Assembly (NCBI RefSeq): GCF_001281525.1
Contig: NZ_LGCI01000014.1
Coordinates: 76,940 to 140,939, forward strand
Reading direction: 5' to 3'
DNA from: Lysinibacillus macroides
GTDB taxonomy: Bacteria; Bacillota; Bacilli; Bacillales_A; Planococcaceae
DNA length: 64,000 nt
Shown here: piece after piece, positions 31,752 through 39,978 of the stretch
How positions within the stretch are numbered: position 1 is the stretch's first letter
How the letters are laid out: each line of letters opens with the position of its first letter
Notes under the pieces: model-generated
Seen by the model: only the letters and a program-made list of their open reading frames with translations
Told to the model about the DNA's origin: nothing
Databases searched by the model: none
Translations under genes and position numbers: made by a program

Positions 31752-33575
31752 ATGTTACATAGTATAAAATACGACTTATATAATTTTTTTAGACAACCCA
31801 AATGGTCTATATTATTTATTACATCTATTATTGTTAGTATTGTTTTACCAAAAAATAATTTAACGAGTTTTTCGGTTTTACCATTAATGGTTTATTTTGT
31901 TATGACAATTAATCTATTATTTTTATTCTACGGTGCTGAAGAAGTCCGGACAGAAAAAAAGAATTTCATCATAGAACAATTCAAGCAACTACCTCTTTAT
32001 AATCAGATGAGTATAAATAAACTAGTTATATGGGGTTTTATTACTTTTGGATATTACGCAATTTTTTACACTACTTTACTAGCCTATATTCATTACAATT
32101 CATCTGAACAGTTAACATTTTATTTATTTAAAACCACGTTACTCTATACATTCTTTATGTGGTTTTTACCATTTTATTTTTCAATAATTATTGGTTATAT
32201 CGTATTTACATTCATCCCAAATATTTTTAGTTATATTTTTATGATTTTTATTTGGTTTTTAATTATGCCTTATAATTCTATGTTAGGTTTTATTCCAACA
32301 TCTGTTGGAGCGTGGTTAATAAACGGAGATCCTAACATTACTTCTATACCTTCTATTCTCCCGTTAGAAAATATGCATATAAATAATGGTATATATGTAC
32401 AGCGTATTTTCATGTTATTAATTTTAATTACAACATTTATACTTTTAAGATTTAGAGTAAAAAAAGTTGTTAAAGGTGGACTTTTTCTACTATTAACAGC
32501 AAGTGTTTTAATTCCGTTTATCTCACCCTTTGTTCCGCAAATTATTAATGAGCAACAACATTCTTATTTAAGTGGAAAAGTTTTTGAAATAACTAATTTT
32601 AAAAATAAGAATGCCTATTCTTATAATCTGGATAATTATTCATTTGTTATTGACCATCATAAAAATAGACAAGAACTAAGTTATGAGGTGAAATTTGAAA
32701 TTTTTTCTGATTTCAATGAAGTTCATTTAGCGCTGTGGGATGATTTTAAAATACAAAAAGTTCTTTTTAATACCGAAGAAATTAACTTTGAACACAAAAA
32801 TAATATTGTGACATTATCACTTCCTAAATCAACCGGGGAACTAACTTTTTTAGTAGAAACAAAAGAATACTTATCTGTTGGTCCTACTACTTTTGAGTTA
32901 ATTGGTACAACTCCTTGGTATCCAATGAATCCACTAGAGGCAGCAAATCCTCTTAATGAAAGTAGAAAAGAACACTACAATATAAAATTCAAAAATAATG
33001 ATAAAGTTATTAGTAATTTATCATTAGATAATACCGGAAATTGGAAAGGTTACATGTACGGTCCAACGTTATTAAAAGGAGAGTTTATAACAAAAGATAA
33101 AAGTACGTATCCATATTTCAAAAATACAGATGAAATTATTTTAAATAAACAGCGTGTTCAAACGGAAATCGACAAGATTAATAAAAAATTATTAACAGAA
33201 GTTACTATGACATGCCAAAATTATTATACTCTAACAACTTATACTACTTTTAGTGCTAATCCAGATGAATGTTACTTTTTTGAAGATGAAAATCTTGTAC
33301 AAAATAGTGCCATTTTAAATCAGCTATTTTTGAATGTAGGAGAAACAAGTTTATTCGAAGCTGTATTTTTCGATGTGATAACGCATGAATCTTGGATCAA
33401 TTTTTTAAAAAATAAATATGACCCTGGTCAAATTAATACACTATTAACTTATTATCCAAAACTATCACAAGAAGAAAAAAAACATTTAATTATAGAATGG
33501 TATCAGCAAACAAAGGGAGTTTTATCATTACAACAAATGGTGGAAGATTTGGAGGCTAATAATGCTAATCGTTAA
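31752..33575 (+). CDS. Large ABC-2-like membrane protein with extracellular domain
   Basis: A 607-aa protein. Residues 1-260 contain about seven membrane spans (WSILFITSIIVSIVLP, LPLMVYFVMTINLLFLFY, IFMLLILITTFILLRF, GLFLLLTASVLIPFI). The remainder is a soluble, probably extracytoplasmic domain with beta-rich segments (LTFLVETKEYLSVGPTTFEL) and a mixed helical C-terminus. The shape recalls permeases fused to an M1-peptidase-like domain, but no HExxH zinc site is present. GGGAGGG precedes the ATG, and the stop overlaps the ATPase gene by 14 bases. Likely part of an exporter or self-protection complex. Confidence 0.75.
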   Translation: MLHSIKYDLYNFFRQPKWSILFITSIIVSIVLPKNNLTSFSVLPLMVYFVMTINLLFLFYGAEEVRTEKKNFIIEQFKQLPLYNQMSINKLVIWGFITFGYYAIFYTTLLAYIHYNSSEQLTFYLFKTTLLYTFFMWFLPFYFSIIIGYIVFTFIPNIFSYIFMIFIWFLIMPYNSMLGFIPTSVGAWLINGDPNITSIPSILPLENMHINNGIYVQRIFMLLILITTFILLRFRVKKVVKGGLFLLLTASVLIPFISPFVPQIINEQQHSYLSGKVFEITNFKNKNAYSYNLDNYSFVIDHHKNRQELSYEVKFEIFSDFNEVHLALWDDFKIQKVLFNTEEINFEHKNNIVTLSLPKSTGELTFLVETKEYLSVGPTTFELIGTTPWYPMNPLEAANPLNESRKEHYNIKFKNNDKVISNLSLDNTGNWKGYMYGPTLLKGEFITKDKSTYPYFKNTDEIILNKQRVQTEIDKINKKLLTEVTMTCQNYYTLTTYTTFSANPDECYFFEDENLVQNSAILNQLFLNVGETSLFEAVFFDVITHESWINFLKNKYDPGQINTLLTYYPKLSQEEKKHLIIEWYQQTKGVLSLQQMVEDLEANNANR

Positions 33576-34434
33576 TGACATTTCAAAAAAAGTTAAGGAT
33601 CATGATATTTTAAAAAAAACCTCTTTCAACCTAAATAAGGGTGTGGTTGGATTGTTAGGTCCTAATGGCGCTGGAAAGACAACCTTATTACGTATTTTAT
33701 CCACATATTTTGAACCAACAACCGGAACAATTTCATTAGGTAATTTAAATTGGGACAAAAACAAAGAAGAAATTCGAAAACATATTGGCTATATGCCACA
33801 ACATATCGGACTGTTTCCGCATTTGAAGATTATTGAATATCTACAATATATCGGGATATTAAGAGGGATGGCATTAGAGCAAATAAAAGAACTTGCCTTA
33901 AAAACATTAATCGAAGTTAACTTGGAAGACAAAGCAAATATTAAAATAAAGAATCTTTCTGGTGGTATGAAGCAGCGAGTTGGAATTGCTCAAGCTATTA
34001 TGCATAATCCACAATTGTTAATTGTGGATGAACCAACTGCTGGCTTAGATCCAGAAGAACGTATTCGATTTAGAAATTTATTAAAACGAATTGCTCAAGA
34101 ACGAATTGTTCTATTTTCAACCCACATTACTGAAGATATTGTGATGACTTGTGACGAGGTATTACTTATGAACAAGGGGACGGTTATGAAGTATTCTCAT
34201 GTGCAAGATGTTGTCAGTATTGCGAATCAACTTGTTTGGACAGTTACAGTTGATTCAACTGCTTATAACTCCATGCTTATGAAAAAGGAATTCTTTATTA
34301 GTAATATTATGGATGAACCTAGTTCTAATCAAATAACGTTACGAATTATTCATAATGAACAACCGCATCCGCTAGCAGTTCAAGTACATCCTACATTGGA
34401 AGAAGGTTATATGGTTTGGTTACAAAAGAACTAA
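33562..34434 (+). CDS. ABC transporter ATP-binding protein
   Basis: A 290-aa ATPase of the ABC-2 exporter class. Walker A is GPNGAGKTTLLR (about 34-45), the signature LSGGMKQRVGIAQAI, Walker B LLIVDEPTAGLDPEER and the H-loop FSTHITED. A 75-residue C-terminal extension follows, as in lantibiotic and bacitracin-type exporters. GGAGG lies eight bases before the ATG. It overlaps both neighbours, so the operon is tightly coupled. Confidence 0.95.
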   Translation: MLIVNDISKKVKDHDILKKTSFNLNKGVVGLLGPNGAGKTTLLRILSTYFEPTTGTISLGNLNWDKNKEEIRKHIGYMPQHIGLFPHLKIIEYLQYIGILRGMALEQIKELALKTLIEVNLEDKANIKIKNLSGGMKQRVGIAQAIMHNPQLLIVDEPTAGLDPEERIRFRNLLKRIAQERIVLFSTHITEDIVMTCDEVLLMNKGTVMKYSHVQDVVSIANQLVWTVTVDSTAYNSMLMKKEFFISNIMDEPSSNQITLRIIHNEQPHPLAVQVHPTLEEGYMVWLQKN

Positions 34435-35042
34435 CTTATCTTATTTATATAATAAAAGTATATTGGGCGTTTTTTTTAATACCTATACTTACCTTATTAT
34501 TTATCCTTCTTGAGTTTCAATTGGGTATGAACGAGATGGGAGAAGGAACAATTGTTTTATTGTTATTTCCACTATCAATATTACCAATAGTAGCTTTATT
34601 TAGTCATATAGGTTCACTGGAACAAAAAGAACTTCTCATAACATTACCTCTTTCTCATTGGCAGACTGGGATGATTCGGCCTTTAATATTAAGTGTTCTT
34701 GTTGGTTTAGCTTTTACTCTTCTTGTCAGTAAGTATATTAATAATGCATTTTTCTTAAGTGCTTTTACATCTATATTATTTTATTTTGCAATTGCTTCTT
34801 TTTCCATTTCATTTTTCAAACACTCAGGTCTAGGGGTAATTTTTCCTTTATTTTATTTGACATTTGGAATGTTTACGACAGGTATGGGACAAGGTCCGTT
34901 TTATTTGTCTCAATGGTATCGGCCAAAAGCCTTTACCGAAGTAAATGATTTCATAGGGTGGCAATTAATTGCTGTAATAATTCTTTACTTAGGTTCTGTA
35001 TTTTTAATAAAATATCGAAGCAAGTTTAATATTAATTTTTAA
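34416..35042 (+). CDS. ABC-2 type membrane permease
   Basis: A 208-aa protein with about six membrane helices (VYWAFFLIPILTLLFILLE, IVLLLFPLSILPIVALF, LQLIAVIILYLGSVFLI-type end). The loop SLEQKELLITLPLSHWQTGMI resembles ABC-2 permeases. It starts at TTG 34416, inside the end of the ATPase gene (19-base overlap), with only a weak AGAAGG upstream. It presumably forms the membrane pore with the 607-aa protein. Confidence 0.82.
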   Translation: MVTKELTYLIYIIKVYWAFFLIPILTLLFILLEFQLGMNEMGEGTIVLLLFPLSILPIVALFSHIGSLEQKELLITLPLSHWQTGMIRPLILSVLVGLAFTLLVSKYINNAFFLSAFTSILFYFAIASFSISFFKHSGLGVIFPLFYLTFGMFTTGMGQGPFYLSQWYRPKAFTEVNDFIGWQLIAVIILYLGSVFLIKYRSKFNINF

Positions 35043-35351
35043 ATAATTCTATTCGTAACAAAGTTAGGTTACCAGCATGGAAAGTAACAAATGAATGTTT
35101 AGAATGAAAAAATACTTAGTTTTATATTAGACTAAGTATTTTACTTAAATCAACCGCACCCATGTGTTTCCATATACTCTCCACGCAAGTTGAACTGACT
35201 TGAATCATGGAAACGTTTAAAAGAATTTTTAATTTGTAACCCAATAGCCTTAGCCTAATTTGCTGTTATTCCATTGACCACTTGTTGTTTAGCAGATAAA
35301 AAACCTTTAAAAATTGGTATTAGTTTATTATAGGGTTGTATTTGTCATGAA
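35043..35351. other. Spacer after the ABC operon
   Basis: It holds the operon terminator at 35109-35143 and otherwise about 200 bases with no gene that I can see. Confidence 0.5.
35109..35143 (+). terminator. Terminator of the secreted-protein/ABC operon
   Basis: AAATACTTAGT and ACTAAGTATTT form an 11-pair perfect stem followed by T residues. Confidence 0.85.
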
Positions 35352-35531
35352 TTAATTATCAATATTTGGTGAAATGTGTTTATATCGTGAATGTAAATAT
35401 TCAAGGCCCTCTTCATCATTCTGTATTTCAAGTTCTAACTGTTTTTGTAGAAATTGATGTTTACCCCGAACTTCTTGGATTACTTGGTTCCATTCTTTAA
35501 CCCATACTTCTACATTATCAGGAATTATATA
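35352..35531 (-). pseudogene. Minus-strand coding remnant of a coiled-coil protein
   Basis: A 59-codon open stretch without a start codon, bounded by stops. It spells a hydrophilic heptad-like segment (VEVWVKEWNQVIQEVRGKHQ, then FLQKQLELEIQNDEEGLEYL) ending NIDN. It lies just left of att copy 2 and reads opposite to the ABC operon. It could be the tail of a recombination accessory protein of the original element, but I cannot name the family. Confidence 0.4.
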
Positions 35532-35562
35532 TTAAGCCGAACTCTCAATCGGATTGTTTCAT

Positions 35563-35588
35563 TTCCCTTCGTAGCAGAAGATAAATAA
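35563..35588 (+). repeat. att-like copy 2 of the rpsR 3' end
   Basis: TTCCCTTCGTAGCAGAAG and the following ATAAATAA match copy 3 at 25 of 26 positions and copy 1 at 24 of 26. It also carries a hairpin (35599-35638) that resembles the rpsR terminator in stem and loop, so this copy looks like a transplanted rpsR end with its terminator. It divides the island into two modules. Confidence 0.82.
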
Positions 35589-35598
35589 AAATATGAAA

Positions 35599-35638
35599 AG
35601 TACAACGAGGTTTAATTAACCTGTGTTGTACTTTTTTA
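35599..35638 (+). terminator. rpsR-like terminator after att copy 2
   Basis: AGTACAAC and GTTGTACT pair, with inner AGGTT/AACCT, followed by six T. The loop shares GAGGTTTAAT-type sequence with the true rpsR terminator at 29160. Confidence 0.85.
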
Positions 35639-35692
35639 TTTTGGCTATTCGTAATAATGTAGTGGAAACATCTTGTGAAGAATGGAATTAAT

Positions 35693-36021
35693 ATGATGAT
35701 TAATATATATGTGGATGATTTAAGAGATTGTCCGATTGGTTTTGTCATGGCAAGAACGTTTCAAGAAGCCATTCACTTACTTGAAACTCACGAAGTAGAT
35801 ATACTTTCTCTTGCCCATGATTTAGGCGAAGATCTACAAAGTAATCCATTGCCAACAGGTTATGACTTAGTTAAATATATTTGTGAAAAAGGGTTATAAG
35901 CAAAATATATCTTCATACGGACAACCCTGTTGGTAGAGAGAATATGTATCAAACACTGCATGGAGCAAAACGAAGAGGTTTCATTGATTCAGATAAAAAA
36001 AGAGAAATCAAACGGCATTGA
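35693..36021 (+). pseudogene. cREC (cyclic-phosphate processing receiver) domain protein, frameshifted
   Basis: The first part (35693-35899) spells INIYVDDLRDCPIGFVMART and DILSLAHDLGEDLQ, the pattern of the receiver-like cREC domain. After an in-frame TAA at 35897-35899 the next frame continues KIYLHTDNPVGRENMYQTLH and GAKRRGFIDSDKKREIKRH. A short indel near 35900 therefore broke the gene. The conserved SLDHDLG is SLAHDLG here, so an acidic active-site residue is also lost. cREC domains have been proposed to act in bacterial conflict pathways using cyclic nucleotides. Confidence 0.7.
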
Positions 36022-36034
36022 TTTCTCTTTTTTG
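35998..36034 (+). terminator. Terminator at the end of the cREC pseudogene
   Basis: AAAAGAGAAATCAA pairs perfectly with TTGATTTCTCTTTT around a six-base loop, followed by T. It overlaps the last codons of the broken gene. Confidence 0.88.
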
Positions 36035-36153
36035 AATATCAGCTAGGTCCCTATTTTCTAATTTATGTATAATCAATTGACCTAAATTCATATTTTAGGT
36101 GATTTGGAATAAAGAGTGCAAATATACACGTTATATATAATGAGAACAAGTGG

Positions 36154-37820
36154 GGGTAACACCACATCCCCATCAATCTAACAACGTAACTAGCTAGATT
36201 CGAATCGTTTCTTTCTGATAACTAACCAGTGCACGAAAAACAAGCATGCCAAATAAGCCTCGAAAAAAGCGTTTTTTTTCGCTAGGCAGCTTGTCTAGGC
36301 TTCACCGTCGTTTCATACACAACACCTAAAATATCAAAGACCGTCATCTTTTTAGCTCGATGACACTTCCGACCGTTCTTTGAGAGTAGCTGATACAAGC
36401 GATGCAAAATTTTTACCAGTTCTTCTGCACCGGCTGCCATCGCTCGGAAGAATAACGGAAAGTAATCTTTAATCATATAAATCGCCTTGTATTCACTCAG
36501 CTCCTGCTTTTTCTTTTCGAGCAGGAGCTGTCGCATTTGAAACATCGTCGAAGAACACAGGAGAATGGCAATGAGCTGTCCGTATAAATGGCATTCTAAG
36601 CGTTCTCTTTTCATCGTTTTACAGGCATGAATTTCAAAAAAAGACTTCCACGTTTTAAATAAAATTTCAATCTGCCAGCGAAGCGAATACAGGGCATGCA
36701 CGTCCTTCGTTGGGACTTCTTTAGGTGATGTGTTCGTGATGTAGACGTTCATGCCCATTAAGCGTTTACTTTTCTCCTTCATGACAATGCCCTTCTTCTT
36801 TTCACGAATGGCTTGGTTTTTCAAGCGTGTTTGCGTTTGGTCGTCGGTTAAACGATGCATAATGACACGTGCTGGTAGCTTTTGATTTTGCCCAATGTAA
36901 GCCTCCTGAATTTCAATTGTTTCACCAGGCGTAAGTTCAGCCATCATTTGTGCCATATCGAGTTGAATATATTCGGTATGCTTTTTCAACGTCCCATTTT
37001 TGAACGTTTCTGGCGCAGGGTTCTTGATATAAATCCGTGTATTGAGCTTCAGCCGTGAGATATAGTACGCCTTTTTCTCATGAATGACCTGTAAGTCGCC
37101 TAAATCGAAGTAGCCAAGATCGCGCAGGCATACATCGCCGGCCTCGACCGTTTGAAGACAGATGGTTCCGTACGTTTTATCATTGTTTTTTCCTGGTCCA
37201 ACATGTACGTTCAGAAATTGACCACTGAGTAAGTCGTATTCCAATTGGATTTTTACACCCGCCGTGTTACTACTGCCACCCGATCCTTGATACTCACGAG
37301 CGAACGCATCTGGCAGTTGAAACACGGTCGCATCTAAAATACGGATTCGCTTAAACCGAGACATCAAGGTGTCGGGGAGTGATTGGTTGGCACAGAGCTT
37401 TTGTGCAAGCAGCGTGCGAAAGACCTCTCTAAGATAAGCGACAGCTGCCTGGTTAAAGCGTTGATTCAAACCTTCTGCACTCATCAATACGCCAGTTGAA
37501 GCTTCTAGCCGACTACACAATTGTGTAAGGGATGTACTGCCAATTTCCTGACTCAACCAGACACAAAGGGCAATGAGTTCACTCGCTTGATACTTACTCG
37601 CGCGCTTTACAAAGCCAACGCGTTTCGCAATGTCTTTTAGCACGGTTGGAGATAAACACGCACGTAACTCTTGTGCAAAAAGATTCAGTTCATTGGATAG
37701 GATTCGATTCATCAAAAACGCCATCCTTTCTTGTAAACTACTGCTGTTAAAGAAAGAATAACGTTTTTTTCATTTTTGGGGTATTGATGTGCTTAGCTTG
37801 ATGGATATGGGGTAACACCA
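36154..37820 (-). mobile_element. IS231-like element (IS4 family) with 11-bp target duplication
   Basis: The direct repeat GGGTAACACCA occurs at 36154-36164 and 37810-37820. Between them, 36165-37809 (1645 bp) begins CATCCCCATCAATCTAA and ends with a 14/17 inverted copy of it. IS231 elements have ends like CATGCCCATCAA, a length near 1.65 kb and prefer GGGN5CCC-type targets, so end, length, target and transposase agree. Insertion was intergenic. Confidence 0.93.
36282..37724 (-). CDS. IS231-like transposase (IS4 family, DDE)
   Basis: A 480-aa transposase that closely follows IS231 proteins in sequence order: SAEGLNQRFNQAAVAYLREV, RIRILDATVFQLP (first catalytic Asp), GDVCLRDLGYFDLGDL (second Asp) and SLRWQIEILFKTWKSFFEIH (YREK-type segment with the catalytic Glu). 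No internal stop or frameshift, so it looks functional. The likely start is the ATG of MNRILSN four codons in, or the upstream ATG; both lie within the element. Confidence 0.94.
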   Translation of the reverse strand: MAFLMNRILSNELNLFAQELRACLSPTVLKDIAKRVGFVKRASKYQASELIALCVWLSQEIGSTSLTQLCSRLEASTGVLMSAEGLNQRFNQAAVAYLREVFRTLLAQKLCANQSLPDTLMSRFKRIRILDATVFQLPDAFAREYQGSGGSSNTAGVKIQLEYDLLSGQFLNVHVGPGKNNDKTYGTICLQTVEAGDVCLRDLGYFDLGDLQVIHEKKAYYISRLKLNTRIYIKNPAPETFKNGTLKKHTEYIQLDMAQMMAELTPGETIEIQEAYIGQNQKLPARVIMHRLTDDQTQTRLKNQAIREKKKGIVMKEKSKRLMGMNVYITNTSPKEVPTKDVHALYSLRWQIEILFKTWKSFFEIHACKTMKRERLECHLYGQLIAILLCSSTMFQMRQLLLEKKKQELSEYKAIYMIKDYFPLFFRAMAAGAEELVKILHRLYQLLSKNGRKCHRAKKMTVFDILGVVYETTVKPRQAA

Positions 37821-37993
37821 GGAAAATACGGATTTATAACGTTAAGCAAAGAAAAGTCTTCAAACGACGCTTCAGGTGCATTTTTTGTTAGCACTTAATC
37901 GGGATATTTTGGAACATTTATTTTTTATTTACGTTAAATTTACAAGGGTTATTTTTTCACAATTTATAATTTATTTGAAATGAGGGAGTAGAA

Positions 37994-38395
37994 GTGTTAA
38001 AAAAAGCTATAATTTCGGGAATTATATTTAGTTCAATTTTGTTAGGTGGGTGTAATGAAGAAAAAGAAAAAACATCAGAATTAGTATTAACTGATAGCGA
38101 GCAGGAAGTAGCGGTTGATGGACAGGAAAATACTGGATTGTTAGAGGGGTTAAAAAATGAAATAATAGATTCTATTGCAGAGCAAACAGGAATTGATAGT
38201 GAATCAATAGTAATTATGGTAGGTGGTAGCCCCATTAAAGAGATTATAGATGTATCAGTAAGTTTCCCTAAGGATGTAAAAGTTGACGATACAATGATTC
38301 AACAAATAGTTGAAGATTCTATAAAGAAAGTTTCTGAAACAGAAAACATAAAAATTAACGAAGAAAATATAACAATAAAAATTGAGAAATACTAA
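37994..38395 (+). CDS. Putative lipoprotein, unknown function
   Basis: A 133-aa protein starting at GTG behind GGGAG. The signal MLKKAIISGIIFSSILLGGC ends in a lipobox, with Cys20 as the likely lipid-modified residue. The mature part is acidic with a glutamate-rich linker, then a compact domain with ISVSFPKDVKVDD-like segments, resembling small exported lipoproteins of Bacillus that lack assigned function. It is the only intact non-IS gene in module B. A strong bidirectional terminator follows. Confidence 0.8.
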   Translation: MLKKAIISGIIFSSILLGGCNEEKEKTSELVLTDSEQEVAVDGQENTGLLEGLKNEIIDSIAEQTGIDSESIVIMVGGSPIKEIIDVSVSFPKDVKVDDTMIQQIVEDSIKKVSETENIKINEENITIKIEKY

Positions 38396-38801
38396 CGCTA
38401 ACTGCATATTTTCTATTCAACTCGATAAAAAAACGTTACCAAATGAAAATTTAGAAATGTACTAAAAAGCCACAAGCTCTGATTTGACAGTGTTTGTGGC
38501 TTTTTTGGTGGAACACTCTTTATACAGCTTTTTTATGCAAACGTCTTAAACGGTTGATCCAGCTTTGTTTTTGATTATCTATTTTGTATAAAATCCTGTA
38601 TATTTTTAGCGTTGTAAACCTGCATTTTATGGAGAGCTTCCCATCTTGATCTAAGCTACCTTTAATTTTCCTTAAATCGACCAAAAATTTAATTAGATAC
38701 GTTCAATTACATACGAATAATATCTTCCAAAATATAGTACGAATGATATACTAAATTCCGAAATCGTATACCAACAAATTATACACATTATACTAAACAT
38801 A
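38396..38801. other. Right-end spacer of module B
   Basis: It holds a bidirectional terminator (38464-38505) and about 300 AT-rich bases near the att copy, including two 13-bp near-repeats TACGAATAATATC (38712) and TACGAATGATATA (38738). No gene is visible. Confidence 0.55.
38464..38505. terminator. Bidirectional terminator after the lipoprotein gene
   Basis: AAAAAGCCACAA and TTGTGGCTTTTT form a 12-pair stem flanked by A and T runs. Confidence 0.92.
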
Positions 38802-38832
38802 ACTTCCATTCGTAGCAGAAGATAAATAAGAT
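38802..38832 (+). repeat. attR-like copy 3 of the rpsR 3' end
   Basis: 31 bp identical to 29118-29148 except for one base (GCAGAAG for GCGGAAG). It has no coding context here. It marks the right boundary of the island; the core genome (yybS) resumes about 190 bases later. Confidence 0.85.
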
Positions 38833-38870
38833 TGATGACGTTAAGGTAATAATGACCTTACATCAACCTC

Positions 38871-38918
38871 AAATACCAGCATATGACGATATTTTTATCG
38901 GAGTATGCTGGTATTTTA
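38871..38918 (+). terminator. Terminator downstream of att copy 3
   Basis: AAATACCAGCATA and TATGCTGGTATTT form a 13-pair stem followed by T. This may have been the ancestral terminator downstream of rpsR before island insertion. Confidence 0.88.
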
Positions 38919-38955
38919 TTATTGTTCAACAGGCTGTTTATAAGCGAAGCGTGTT

Positions 38956-38984
38956 TTGTTCAATGCTATAAAAAATGGTACAAT
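38956..38984 (+). promoter_or_regulatory. yybS-gdpP promoter
   Basis: TTGTTC (38956-38961), 17 bases, TACAAT (38979-38984), 39 bases before yybS. Confidence 0.65.
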
Positions 38985-39023
38985 AAAGGGTAGTAAGTTT
39001 GACTGAAAAAAGGAAGGTTTTCA

Positions 39024-39965
39024 ATGCCGAATAATCAAACAAAAGCGCTTGTACAAGGCTCGATGATGGTCGCAATTTTTACAATTTTAATGCTCATTTC
39101 TGCATATGTACCATTCATCTTTATAGTAGCTTTACTATTCGCTCCACTGCCAATTGCTTGGTATAGCGCAAATTACAAGCGTTCTGCATCAATACTTGTA
39201 GCAGTAGTAGGCTGTATTTTAACAACACTTACAAGTGGCATTACAATGTTGCCATTTGCCTTTATGTTAGGGTTAGTGGGTGTTGTTATGGGGAGCGCTA
39301 TTTACCAGAAGAAAAGTAAGCTTTATCTATTTTTATCAACTGGCATCACTAATCTAATTTCTATGGCAATTATTTATATGGCTTATGTACAGCTTGCAGG
39401 CATCAATTTTATTAGCATGAGCTTAGAGATGGTTCGTGAAAATTATGAGCAATCTAATGAATTTGCCAAAAGTGTGACGGGTCAGGTAGCGATTACGCCC
39501 GAACAGTTGGAGACGATGTTTAACACCATTGAGTTAACGATGCCTGCAACAATCACGATTTCAGCATTTTTTGTAGCGTTTATCATTATAACGGTAAATT
39601 TACCGGTTTTAAAACGACTTGGTGTAGATGTTCCAAAATTTGCTCCATTTCAACATATGCGATTACCACGTTCTATTTTATGGTATTATATGATTGTTTT
39701 ATGCATTAATTTATTTATACACCCAGAGGCTGGCTCTACATTAGATATTATCGTCTTAAATGTCTCTTATGTTTTATGGATGTTACTTATTCTACAGGGG
39801 ATATCTTTTATCCATTACTTTATTGCTAAAAAAGGTATGCCGAATGCGGTTAAATGGGTGGCTACCGTGTTAGCTATTCCATTATCATCCTTTATTATCT
39901 TATTAGGTATTATTGATTTAGGCTTTGACGTACGTTCACTTGTAAAGGGGAAGACTAAAGAATAA
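39024..39965 (+). CDS. yybS: YybS family membrane protein (DUF2232)
   Basis: A 313-aa protein with about eight membrane helices (MMVAIFTILMLISAYVPFIF, AFMLGLVGVVMGSAIY, LPLSSFIILLGIIDLGF-type end). It is the DUF2232 family, found beside gdpP in nearly all Bacillales; the function is unknown, with some resemblance to S-components of uptake systems. AAAGGAAGG precedes the ATG, and gdpP follows after 13 bases. Confidence 0.92.
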   Translation: MPNNQTKALVQGSMMVAIFTILMLISAYVPFIFIVALLFAPLPIAWYSANYKRSASILVAVVGCILTTLTSGITMLPFAFMLGLVGVVMGSAIYQKKSKLYLFLSTGITNLISMAIIYMAYVQLAGINFISMSLEMVRENYEQSNEFAKSVTGQVAITPEQLETMFNTIELTMPATITISAFFVAFIIITVNLPVLKRLGVDVPKFAPFQHMRLPRSILWYYMIVLCINLFIHPEAGSTLDIIVLNVSYVLWMLLILQGISFIHYFIAKKGMPNAVKWVATVLAIPLSSFIILLGIIDLGFDVRSLVKGKTKE

Positions 39966-39978
39966 GGGGCTGATTGTA

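Larger units (their letters stand above)
29149..35588. mobile_element. Genomic island, module A
   Basis: Bounded by rpsR-end repeats at 29118 and 35563. It contains the eroded tyrosine recombinase, a long stem-loop, the secreted-protein/ABC operon and a minus-strand coding remnant. It lies where rpsR would otherwise be followed by yybS. The integrase is dead, so the module looks fixed. Boundaries are inferred from the repeats. Confidence 0.75.
35589..38832. mobile_element. Genomic island, module B
   Basis: Bounded by rpsR-end repeats 35563 and 38802. It contains a frameshifted cREC-domain gene, an IS231-like insertion and a lipoprotein gene, but no integrase. It is probably a second element that used the same site, or the far part of one element split by later recombination. 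Confidence 0.68.
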
